A model generated the notes under the pieces. That model saw nothing but the letters and a program-made list of their open reading frames with translations, had not been told where the DNA came from and did no database searches. A DNA stretch of 13,575 nucleotides, from contig AQRW01000116.1 of the NCBI GenBank assembly GCA_000402295.1, forward strand, positions 1 through 13,575, read 5' to 3'. This document shows, piece after piece, positions 8,010-13,575 of the stretch; position 1 is the stretch's first letter; every line of letters starts with the position of its first letter. Origin of the DNA: Candidatus Aerophobus profundus SCGC AAA252-L23. Its GTDB lineage: Bacteria; Aerophobota; Aerophobia; Aerophobales; Aerophobaceae. The translations under genes and the position numbers were made by a program.

Positions 8010-8037
8010 ATCATATCATATTCCTACCCCAATTCAA
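8010..8037 (-). promoter_or_regulatory. Probable sigma-70-type promoter of the helicase-nuclease gene
   Basis: On the minus strand TTGAAT (8037-8032) is followed after 16 bp by TATGAT (8015-8010), four and five matches to the consensus hexamers. A second overlapping TATGAT at 8020-8015 has a worse spacer. Predicted transcription would start near 8003, giving a leader of about 25 nt that contains the TAGGAG ribosome site before GTG 7978. Confidence 0.6.
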
Positions 8038-8042
8038 CCTTA

Positions 8043-8078
8043 TCTCGTTAATTTCGTTCATCTCGTTCTTCTCGTTGC
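8043..8078. repeat. Short tandem repeat, four 9-bp units
   Basis: Four consecutive 9-bp units read TCTCGTTAA, TTTCGTTCA, TCTCGTTCT and TCTCGTTGC, sharing a core of T-Y-TCGTT (first, third to seventh bases). It lies just upstream of the helicase -35 box. Nothing suggests coding use. It is a degenerate minisatellite of unknown role. Confidence 0.7.
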
Positions 8079-8135
8079 TCTGGTCCACTCTGACAGCGGC
8101 TATAACAAGAAAATGGCCTTCCCTACCCAAAACCT

Positions 8136-8173
8136 GAGATTGCCACGTCTACCTTCGGTAGGCTCGCAATGAC
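8136..8173. repeat. Dispersed-repeat-like palindromic element
   Basis: The minus strand reads GTCATTGCGAG...GTGGCAATCTC around an inner hairpin, CTACC-TTC-GGTAG on the plus strand (8149-8161). From general knowledge, sequences of the form GTCATTGCGAGC...GGCAATCTC occur as dispersed intergenic repeats in many bacterial genomes. Here there is a single copy, so the repeat status is inferred from resemblance. It lies between the radical SAM gene and the helicase gene, both transcribed leftward, and would be transcribed as part of the upstream gene's 3' tail. Confidence 0.5.
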
Positions 8174-8272
8174 AAAGGGAAAAACCCTGCTTTAAGCAAC
8201 AACAGAGGAGAGTCTCATCTTGAGAAACAGTAATTTGTTTTTAGGAGAGCTCCTGAACCACACCGAGAGTTA

Positions 8273-9460
8273 TTAAAGTTCCTCCCAGAGAAATAACTGT
8301 TCATTAATTTCCTTTTTTTCCTTTACCCCGGGAGAGGGAAAGAACTTACCCTCAAGAGTAACAAAATCTCTGGCTCTTGAGGTTACTGCTCCCATTATTT
8401 TAAGCTGCTTTAGAGTAGTAAGATGACTTTGTCTACGGGTTTTAATGATTCTTCCAGCTGAAATCCTTCCAATTCCAGGTACTCGAATTAACTCAGGGAA
8501 ATCAGCCCGATTAACCTCCAGGGGAAACCAATCTAAATTGTGTAAAGCCCAGGCCATTTTGGGATCACATTGTTTAGGCAGACTCCCTTCTTCCTGGAAG
8601 GGCAGCTCTGCCGGTGAAAATCCATAATGACGAAGCAAAAAATCAGCCTGGTAGAGTCTCAATTCTCGCAGAGGAGAACAGGGAGAAATGTTATCAAGAG
8701 GGGTATCCATTATAGGCATAAAGGCGCTGTAGTAAATCCGCCAGAGGTTATGTTTGGCATAAAGATTATGAGAGAGAGAAAGTATCTCTCTATCTGTTTC
8801 TCCCGCAGCTCCTACCACTAATTGAGTAGTAATCCCAGCCTTAAAAGGGTGAAGCTGATTGAGGTGAGAAATCTGCTCAAGTCCACCTAAAAGCTGAGTT
8901 GAGAATTTCTTATCGGGTGATATTCTTTTTAAATAATCTTCTCCTGGTACCTCCAGATTCACCGAAAGTCTATCGGCTAAAGGAGCCGCGGCTTCAATCA
9001 ACCCCGGGGTAACTCCGGGAAGAATCTTGCAGTGAATATAGCCTCGATATCCCAACTGAACTCTTAACCACCATAAGGTTTTAATCATCTCTTCCTGAGA
9101 TCGATTAGCCGAGTCATAGATAGCCGAGGAAAGAAATAACCCATCTACCAGCCTTTTTTGATAATAATGAATAAAAAGGTGGGCTAATTCCCGAGGAGAA
9201 AAACTTATTCTAGGGAAATTTCTATCCTTCCTATTAGCGCAGTAATAACAATTCCCCTGACAGGCATTATTCTGAAGAACTTTGAAAAGCCTGACGCAAG
9301 AGCCTCCTCTCCCCACCGCTGGATAAACAAAGCTAAATCTTTGAAATTTCTTTTCTTTATAGCCAAAGAAGGAAGGAAAACCAGAGACATCGAACTTGGC
9401 TACCTCCCCTAAAATTCTAAGTTTGGCAGCCGCTCCTACTTCTTTGAACAACGATACCAT
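8273..9460 (-). CDS. Radical SAM protein with C-terminal helix-hairpin-helix (COG4277-like, putative DNA modification/repair)
   Basis: Radical S-adenosylmethionine enzyme of unknown reaction, 395 residues. The [4Fe-4S] motif is ACQGNCYYC (C67, C71, C74), preceded by a family-like N-terminus, AAKLRILGEVAKFDVS. The radical SAM barrel runs to about residue 255, with GYIHCKILPG and LSVNLEVPGEDYLKRISPDK visible. At the C-terminus IRVPGIGRISAGRII (325-339) is a helix-hairpin-helix, and TLKQLKIMGAV (349-359) may be a second. HhH tails bind DNA non-specifically, so a nucleic-acid substrate is likely. The protein resembles the COG4277/TIGR03916 group, named for genomic linkage to a uracil-DNA-glycosylase-like protein; no such partner is here. 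The start is ATG 9460 with GAGGAG 10 nt upstream, inside the end of the preceding gene, whose stop is one base away. Tight translational coupling is likely. Confidence 0.88.
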   Translation of the reverse strand: MVSLFKEVGAAAKLRILGEVAKFDVSGFPSFFGYKEKKFQRFSFVYPAVGRGGSCVRLFKVLQNNACQGNCYYCANRKDRNFPRISFSPRELAHLFIHYYQKRLVDGLFLSSAIYDSANRSQEEMIKTLWWLRVQLGYRGYIHCKILPGVTPGLIEAAAPLADRLSVNLEVPGEDYLKRISPDKKFSTQLLGGLEQISHLNQLHPFKAGITTQLVVGAAGETDREILSLSHNLYAKHNLWRIYYSAFMPIMDTPLDNISPCSPLRELRLYQADFLLRHYGFSPAELPFQEEGSLPKQCDPKMAWALHNLDWFPLEVNRADFPELIRVPGIGRISAGRIIKTRRQSHLTTLKQLKIMGAVTSRARDFVTLEGKFFPSPGVKEKKEINEQLFLWEEL

Positions 9461-9461
9461 C

Positions 9462-10634
9462 TTAAAATAACTCCTCAGTCTCTTTCAGTTTTCTTGACCA
9501 GCGTCGCCAATCCTTGAGTCGCCAGTCTTTTTTGCTTCCCTCTCTACCCATGGCTAAATCCTCTATACCACAGGTGGCTTCCTGACAATTAAGGCAGTTT
9601 CCTAAACAATCGTTGGCCGGGAAAAACCGTTTGCCCCGCCGGCGATAAATGGGAATATCAATTCCCTCGCAATTATGAGAGCTCATAAATTCTCTATTCA
9701 GGCCCTGGGGTAGACTGTCTTTCAGCTCGTATTCCATACAGAGGGCAAAGGTAAGGTTTTTCCTCTCACAAATATTGTGCAAGAGGTCAAAAATTTTCTT
9801 CCGATAGTTTATGTCGGCTTGAAGGTATCCATCAATATTCTCCCGATAGAGTCTTTGATAATCCCATTTTATCCCCGCTCCGAAATTGGACCCCAGCCAA
9901 CCGAATAGGTCAGTCTTAATTTTTGTAGGAATATCCAGAATACTGGCAATGATATGGGTAGTTCCTGAAGAGCAGGCTTGTTCAACCAACTCCTCCAAAC
10001 TTCGCCTTCTATCAGTCAGGTAGGGGAAAATCGGGTCAAGGCGACAGACTGAAAAAATTCCTTCCCGGGCCAATCGAGTTAGATTCTCCAGGAGAACAGT
10101 ATGAGAATCACCTCCTGGGACCAGAATTCTCCTCAGTTTCTCATCATTTGTGAGAAGAGAAACCTGACCGAAGGAATGAGATTGTCTTTTTATAAATTCG
10201 ATGGCCTTTTCAGGAATCCTCATTTTAGTGATAAACTCAATGGGCAAGTTACGCTCCACGAACACCTCAATGATTTTTTCAGAAAGCCGATATCTTTCAT
10301 TGATAAGCTGAAATGGGTCACTTACTGGAGAAAGATACCCACAGGCGGCTACCTCAAGAGAATCCAATTGCTCGGCCACTCTCTCGTGAAAATCCTTGGC
10401 CACTACCACTACCCCTGTTTTCCTGAAGATTTGAAAGTACCCCGGAAAAGCCAGTGTGTAACAAAAAGGACATCCAACACTGCAACCATTATAAGGATTA
10501 ATCAGCACTCTCTCGGAAGTACATTCTCTTTTACCCGGTCCCCATCCGTGCAACTCTTTGTTGGTGGATACCAAAATGTGCCTTTGAGGCGATTCTTTCA
10601 CTAAATATTCTTTTTTATTGATACGTATCTTCAT
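9462..10634 (-). CDS. Radical SAM protein related to spore photoproduct lyase (SplB/COG1533-like), with extra C-terminal cysteine cluster
   Basis: Radical SAM enzyme of 390 residues. LINPYNGCSVGCPFCYT carries the Cx3Cx2C cluster ligands (C51, C55, C58) in the context usual for COG1533, the family that includes spore photoproduct lyase. GYLSPVSDPFQ (99-109) is another family-like segment, and the barrel extends to about 250. The C-terminal part is cysteine-rich: C322, then NDCLGNCLNCQEATC (C343, C347, C350, C355), a pattern able to hold a second iron-sulfur cluster. The tail (365-390) is basic and tryptophan-rich. The start is ATG 10634; no good Shine-Dalgarno precedes it and no in-frame alternative start was found. 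It is the first gene of a two-gene unit with the HhH radical SAM gene. Substrate unknown: DNA lesion repair is inferred from family and neighbours, and other COG1533 roles are possible. Confidence 0.87.
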   Translation of the reverse strand: MKIRINKKEYLVKESPQRHILVSTNKELHGWGPGKRECTSERVLINPYNGCSVGCPFCYTLAFPGYFQIFRKTGVVVVAKDFHERVAEQLDSLEVAACGYLSPVSDPFQLINERYRLSEKIIEVFVERNLPIEFITKMRIPEKAIEFIKRQSHSFGQVSLLTNDEKLRRILVPGGDSHTVLLENLTRLAREGIFSVCRLDPIFPYLTDRRRSLEELVEQACSSGTTHIIASILDIPTKIKTDLFGWLGSNFGAGIKWDYQRLYRENIDGYLQADINYRKKIFDLLHNICERKNLTFALCMEYELKDSLPQGLNREFMSSHNCEGIDIPIYRRRGKRFFPANDCLGNCLNCQEATCGIEDLAMGREGSKKDWRLKDWRRWSRKLKETEELF

Positions 10635-10704
10635 GGAATGAAATTTTGGATTTCCCTCGGGTTCTTCTCTTTTTCTGAAACTTTCCTTACTTCTTCCGAT
10701 TGCT

Positions 10705-10732
10705 AAAATAGTTAACCCCGGTGAAAAGTCAA
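10705..10732 (-). promoter_or_regulatory. Probable promoter of the radical SAM gene pair
   Basis: On the minus strand TTGACT (10732-10727) and TATTTT (10710-10705) are separated by 16 bp, five and four matches to consensus. Transcription would start near 10698 and give a leader of about 63 nt. It faces away from the cyclase promoter, with the two -35 boxes 10 bp apart. Confidence 0.55.
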
Positions 10733-10750
10733 GATAAATAATTTGACTTT
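10725..10750. promoter_or_regulatory. Inverted repeat joining the two divergent -35 boxes
   Basis: AAAGTCAA (10725-10732) and TTGACTTT (10743-10750) are perfect reverse complements separated by 10 bp of A/T-rich sequence. Each arm contains one of the two divergent -35 hexamers. The site could be a shared operator or simply the result of two similar -35 boxes; the extra matching AA/TT bases beyond the hexamers slightly favour an operator. Confidence 0.45.
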
Positions 10751-10771
10751 CCTTCGTTTCTTTACTATTCT
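10743..10771 (+). promoter_or_regulatory. Probable promoter of the diguanylate cyclase gene
   Basis: TTGACT (10743-10748), a 17-bp spacer, then TATTCT (10766-10771), five and four matches to the sigma-70-type consensus. Transcription would begin near 10778, directly before the ribosome site at 10779-10787. The TTG here opens a longer in-frame reading frame, but as the -35 box it would lie upstream of the transcript start, so it is rejected as the gene start. Confidence 0.65.
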
Positions 10772-10781
10772 ACCAAAAGGG

Positions 10782-10787
10782 AGGAGG
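10782..10787 (+). promoter_or_regulatory. Ribosome binding site that sets the diguanylate cyclase start
   Basis: AGGAGG inside GGGAGGAGG (10779-10787) lies 9 nt before TTG at 10797. This fixes the start 54 bp downstream of the first in-frame TTG at 10743. Confidence 0.75.
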
Positions 10788-10796
10788 CTAAAAAAG

Positions 10797-12051
10797 TTGC
10801 AGAATTGGCTGGCCAGAAACCTTACTGAATTTTCTTTACTTGGGAAAATAATCATCGTTATTCTTCTTTATGCTCTTTGTATCTTTGTCGCCATTTCTCA
10901 GATTTCTTTTTTTCCTGAATTTCCCCAGTCAGCCTTCGCCATACTGTTCGTTCCTTTGATTGTCGGTGCTCTCTTATTTGAAGTCAAAGTAGGAATAACT
11001 CTGAGTCTTATCACTACCCTATCAATTTTTTTCCTGGCCTACTTACTAGGTAAAGAAATATCTATGAGTTCCACCGAGTATTTTATTACCCTGTTTTTTC
11101 CCTGCCTGGTAGCTATTCTCGGCGGGACTTTTATCGGCTCTTTTAATGCCTACAAGAGATCCAGAGAAGAGACTATCCGAGAGTCTGAAGAAAAATACCG
11201 TAAACTCATCGAGGTAGCCGATGAGGCACGGGAAGGTCTTCTCATCCTCCAGGATAAAACAGGAAAAGAAGCATCTATTCAATACGCTAATAATGCCCTG
11301 GCCGAAATGTTGGGATACCGTCCCCAGCAACTTCTGGGCAAGACTTTCCGGGAAATTATCGACCCAGAGATTTCCTCTCAGACAATAGACCAATACCGTC
11401 GCCGATTAAAGGGTGAGAAAATTCCCGGGTATCAAGAAATAAAAATGATTAGTCAGAAGGGAGAGGAAATTGTAGTGGAAACTGCTATTGGGACAACTAC
11501 CTATCAAGGAAAACCTGCTCTGATAGCCTATTATCGGGATATTACCATCAGAAAAAAAATGGAGGATAAACTACAAGAGCTTACTATAAAAGACGATTTG
11601 ACCGGACTTTACAATAACCGATTTTTCATCAGGCAATTTACCGAGGAAATTGAGCGAAACAAAAGATATGGAGAGATTTTTTCTCTTCTTTATGCAGATA
11701 TTGACAATTTTAAGAAATACAACGATTCCCAGGGACACCCGGCTGGAGATAAGCTTCTTAAAAAGATAGCCGATTTGATCAAGAGTGAGCTTCGGACGCT
11801 TGATTATGCCTTTCGCTACGGGGGGGGAGGAGTTTGTCATTCTTCTGCCGTCCACCAAACTCAAGGGAGCAGAACAGGTTGCTGAGCGAATCCGCAGGCA
11901 TATCAGGGAGTATTTTCAAGACACTGATGGTGTTACCGTCAGCATTGGGGTGGCCCAATACGCTCCGGGAAAGAATCTGGTCAACCTGGCTGACAAAGCT
12001 TTGTACGAAGCCAAACAATCGGGTAAAGACAAAATTTGTCTGGCTCAATAG
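10797..12051 (+). pseudogene. Membrane-bound PAS-GGDEF diguanylate cyclase, frameshifted in the catalytic motif
   Basis: Would make the second messenger cyclic di-GMP from GTP. From TTG 10797 and reading through one extra base, the protein is 417 residues. About four transmembrane segments lie at roughly 14-118. A PAS sensor domain follows (about 130-257: SEEKYRKLIEV, MLGYRPQQLLGK, YYRDITIRKK). The GGDEF domain (about 263-417) has DDLTGLYN, metal-site DIDNFKKYND (301-310), an inhibitory I-site RTLD (333-336) five residues before the active loop, then GGEEF (342-346) and VSIGVAQY. As sequenced, eight Gs (11820-11827) follow TAC where seven would give YGGEEFVILLP. The frame therefore shifts and ends at a TGA at 11883-11885. 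The downstream part resumes intact in the +1 frame to 12051. Causes could be a homopolymer error, phase variation or a young pseudogene. The convergent rimO gene ends 11 bp away. Confidence 0.88.
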
Positions 12052-12062
12052 AGATAATTTTC

Positions 12063-13376
12063 TCAAACTTCAAGTTTTTTCCCGATCAAGTCATAATTCT
12101 TCTCCACTTTTTTGATGATAAATCTCTCCAGACGGCCTGGTGTTTCATCTCTCAAGAGAAATATCTTTCCGTCAATTTCGGGTGCCTGAAACCGGCAATG
12201 TCCTTCTCTTTCCTTGTCTACCAGAACAGGATATACTTTTCCTATCCTGGCCTGGTTAATCTGATTAGTAATCCCTCTCTGCAAATCCATAAGCTCTCGG
12301 TATCTTCTTCTCTTCTCCCTGAGAGAAAGCTGTCCCGAGAAGGAAAAAGCTGGTGTACCCTTTTCTCGTGAGTAAATAAAAGCTCCCAGCCAGTCAAATT
12401 TGAGCCTCTCCACATCCTTAAGCATTTTCTGAAAATGCTTTATCTTCTCCCCGGGAAATCCTATCATCAAAGTAGTACGAAGAGTAATTCCAGATATTTT
12501 TTCTCTCAACTTCTCTATTAGTCTCTCAGTTTCTTCAAATTGAGGACGACCCATTAATCTGAGTATTTCCGAATGGGTATGCTGAAGGGGTAAGTCAATA
12601 TATGGGCACACCTTTTCCGAAGTAGAAATATAATCTGACAAAGAGGAGGGAAAATGGGAAGGATGCGCATAAAGAAGCCGGATCCAAAGTAAGTCTTTTA
12701 TTTCCTCAAGACTAGCTAAAAGTGAGGACAAAAGAGATTTTCCCTTTAAGTCATATCCATAAAGAGAGGTGTCCTGAGCTATAAGAATAAGCTCTTTCAC
12801 CCCCAGATGAACTAAGTCTCTGGCTTCTCTCAAAACATCTTCCGAGATCCTACTCCTGAATTTTCCTCTCAGGTGGGGAATGAGACAATAACTACAATTG
12901 TTGGAACATCCTTCAGCAATTTTTAGATAAGCATAGGAAGGAGGAGTGGAAAGAAATCGAGGAAAAGAAGAGTCATAGAGAAAAATAGGCTCTTCTACCT
13001 TAAAAAATCGACTCCCGCTCTCCCACAAGGATACAATTATCTGGTCAATTTCCGAAAAATCTGCACTACCCAGAAGCGCATCTATCTGCGGATATTCCTC
13101 AAAAAGAGACCTTTTTTCCAACTGAGGAAGACATCCACAAATAATCAGCTTTTGCTCTGGAGATTTTCCCGAGATAATCCGAGCTATCACCTGATGACTT
13201 TCCTTCCTGGCTCTCTTAATAAAAGAACAGGTATTTATGATTATCACATCAGCCGCCTTGGAAGATGGAGTAGGTATAAATCCCCTTTCAGCCAACCTCC
13301 CTAAAATTACCTCACTATCTACCAAATTCTTATAACAGCCAAGGGATATCAGATTAATCTTAAGTTTTTTCTTCAT
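12063..13376 (-). CDS. rimO: Ribosomal protein S12 methylthiotransferase RimO
   Basis: Radical SAM methylthiotransferase that adds a methylthio group to the conserved aspartate of ribosomal protein S12. At 437 residues it is standard in length and has three domains. The N-terminal UPF0004 domain has ISLGCYKNLVDSE (C14), NTCSF (C50) and CGCLPQ (C82) as ligands of the auxiliary cluster. The radical SAM core has EGCSNNCSYCLIP (C157, C161, C164). LIAQDTSLYG (198-207) and YIDLPLQH (259-266) are RimO-type signatures. The C-terminal TRAM domain (about 370-437) has FQAPEIDG (396-403). SLGCxKNLVDSE and QAPEIDG separate RimO from the tRNA enzymes MiaB and MtaB. The start is ATG 13376, with GAGGCGG (13392-13386) upstream and a near-consensus promoter. 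It converges on the cyclase gene with 11 bp between stops. Confidence 0.97.
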   Translation of the reverse strand: MKKKLKINLISLGCYKNLVDSEVILGRLAERGFIPTPSSKAADVIIINTCSFIKRARKESHQVIARIISGKSPEQKLIICGCLPQLEKRSLFEEYPQIDALLGSADFSEIDQIIVSLWESGSRFFKVEEPIFLYDSSFPRFLSTPPSYAYLKIAEGCSNNCSYCLIPHLRGKFRSRISEDVLREARDLVHLGVKELILIAQDTSLYGYDLKGKSLLSSLLASLEEIKDLLWIRLLYAHPSHFPSSLSDYISTSEKVCPYIDLPLQHTHSEILRLMGRPQFEETERLIEKLREKISGITLRTTLMIGFPGEKIKHFQKMLKDVERLKFDWLGAFIYSREKGTPAFSFSGQLSLREKRRRYRELMDLQRGITNQINQARIGKVYPVLVDKEREGHCRFQAPEIDGKIFLLRDETPGRLERFIIKKVEKNYDLIGKKLEV

Positions 13377-13402
13377 CTTTGGAAACCGCCTCTATAAATC
13401 AA

Positions 13403-13431
13403 ACTATATTAGCCCTTTAGTTCTCTGTCAA
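13403..13431 (-). promoter_or_regulatory. Near-consensus promoter of rimO
   Basis: On the minus strand a perfect TTGACA (13431-13426) is followed after exactly 17 bp by TATAGT (13408-13403), five of six matches. Transcription would start near 13396, leaving a leader of about 20 nt that contains GAGGCGG before ATG 13376. This is the best promoter in the window. Confidence 0.8.
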
Positions 13432-13447
13432 CCCACGGGAAACCTAC

Positions 13448-13474
13448 GGGGTCAGATCCCAACATTTGACATTA
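13448..13474. repeat. Motif resembling the flank of REP-associated (RAYT/IS200-like) elements
   Basis: GGGGTCAGATCCC (13448-13460) followed by AACATTTGACATTA (13461-13474) resembles, from general knowledge, the GGGGTCAG...TTGACATT sequences repeated near Y1-type REP-associated transposase genes in various bacteria. No transposase is in the window. It lies just upstream of the rimO -35 box. The identification is by resemblance only and the single copy cannot prove repeat status. Confidence 0.4.
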
Positions 13475-13478
13475 GTAA

Positions 13479-13571
13479 GGGTAGCCGCAGCTTTCAAACT
13501 GCGTAAAGAGGTTAGGGTAGCCGCAAGTTTTAACTTGCGTAAATACACGCAGGCTAAAGCCTACGCCTACC
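13479..13571. repeat. Cluster of three palindromic repeat units (two direct, one inverted)
   Basis: Unit 1 (13479-13507) and unit 2 (13515-13543) share GGGTAGCCGCA at the left and TGCGTAAA at the right, offset by 36 bp. Between these flanks the sequences differ but remain self-complementary: CGCAG/CTGCG in unit 1 and a perfect CGCAAGTT-TT-AACTTGCG in unit 2. Unit 3 (13548-13571) is in the opposite orientation: CGCAGGCT-AA-AGCCTACG with one mismatch, then CCTACC. Conserved flanks with compensating arm changes are typical of REP-like or hairpin-selected intergenic repeats. The cluster probably continues beyond the right edge. No coding frame fits. Confidence 0.7.
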
Positions 13572-13575
13572 AAAT

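Noticed and set aside
8180..8272. Possible terminator hairpins after the HhH radical SAM gene (AGGAG/CTCCT near 8243-8254; TGCTT/AAGCA near 8188-8198)
   Set aside because: Stems are only 5 bp with very small loops. The second is followed by GGGTTTTT on the minus strand but is too weak to call with confidence.
10101..10604. Open frame of 167 codons on the plus strand, antisense to the SPL-like gene
   Set aside because: It lies wholly inside a gene with clear radical SAM motifs, starts inside that gene, and its translation shows no recognisable domain and an unnatural composition. It is a shadow frame.
10743..10796. Earlier in-frame TTG start for the diguanylate cyclase, adding 18 residues
   Set aside because: That TTG is the -35 hexamer of a good promoter and would be upstream of transcription. 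The strong AGGAGG at 10782-10787 points to TTG 10797.
13479..13571. CRISPR array
   Set aside because: Units are palindromic, differ internally, occur in both orientations and have only a 7-bp gap between them. There are no unique spacers of normal length and no cas genes.

Overview
The window is about 13.6 kb of bacterial DNA with moderate-to-low GC. It is densely coded, with short intergenic gaps and frequent TTG/GTG starts behind good Shine-Dalgarno sites. The genes are chromosomal housekeeping plus DNA-repair types. The rimO, lysC-asd and phoU-like/pit gene sets, with several short palindromic repeats between genes, suggest an uncultured, probably anaerobic bacterium of a poorly sampled phylum. 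The sequence alone does not support a firmer placement. No rRNA, tRNA, CRISPR array, complete insertion sequence or phage gene was seen.

Layout. (1) 1-2988: an aspartate-family and riboflavin gene string on the plus strand, running from the 3' part of lysC (aspartokinase ACT domains) to asd to ribD. An upstream part of the same aspartokinase gene lies on the opposite strand at 1-333, joined head-to-head to the ACT part. The lysC gene is therefore inverted and broken at about 324-335, either by a real rearrangement or by a chimeric assembly. (2) 2968-4922, minus strand: a PhoU-like regulator (DUF47 type) followed by a PiT phosphate permease. (3) 5057-7978, minus: a 973-residue UvrD-type helicase fused to a RecB/AddB-like Fe-S nuclease, with a recognisable promoter. 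(4) 7979-8272: an intergenic region with a 9-bp tandem repeat and a dispersed-repeat-like palindrome. (5) 8273-10634, minus: two adjacent radical SAM genes one base apart, an SPL-like enzyme with an extra cysteine cluster and a radical SAM protein with a helix-hairpin-helix DNA-binding tail. (6) 10635-10796: a compact divergent promoter region whose two -35 boxes form a palindrome. (7) 10797-12051, plus: a membrane-bound PAS-GGDEF diguanylate cyclase whose GGEEF catalytic motif is interrupted by one extra G in a run of eight. (8) 12063-13376, minus: rimO, with a near-consensus promoter. (9) 13432-13575: hairpin repeats and a motif resembling the flanks of REP-associated transposase elements.

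How the genes relate: lysC and asd catalyse the first two steps from aspartate toward lysine, threonine, methionine and diaminopimelate. PhoU-like and PiT form a phosphate-uptake pair. The two radical SAM genes and the helicase-nuclease lie in series on one strand and all look nucleic-acid-directed, which suggests a DNA repair or processing neighbourhood. The least explained parts are the radical SAM pair, the inverted lysC junction and the homopolymer frameshift sitting exactly on the cyclase active site.
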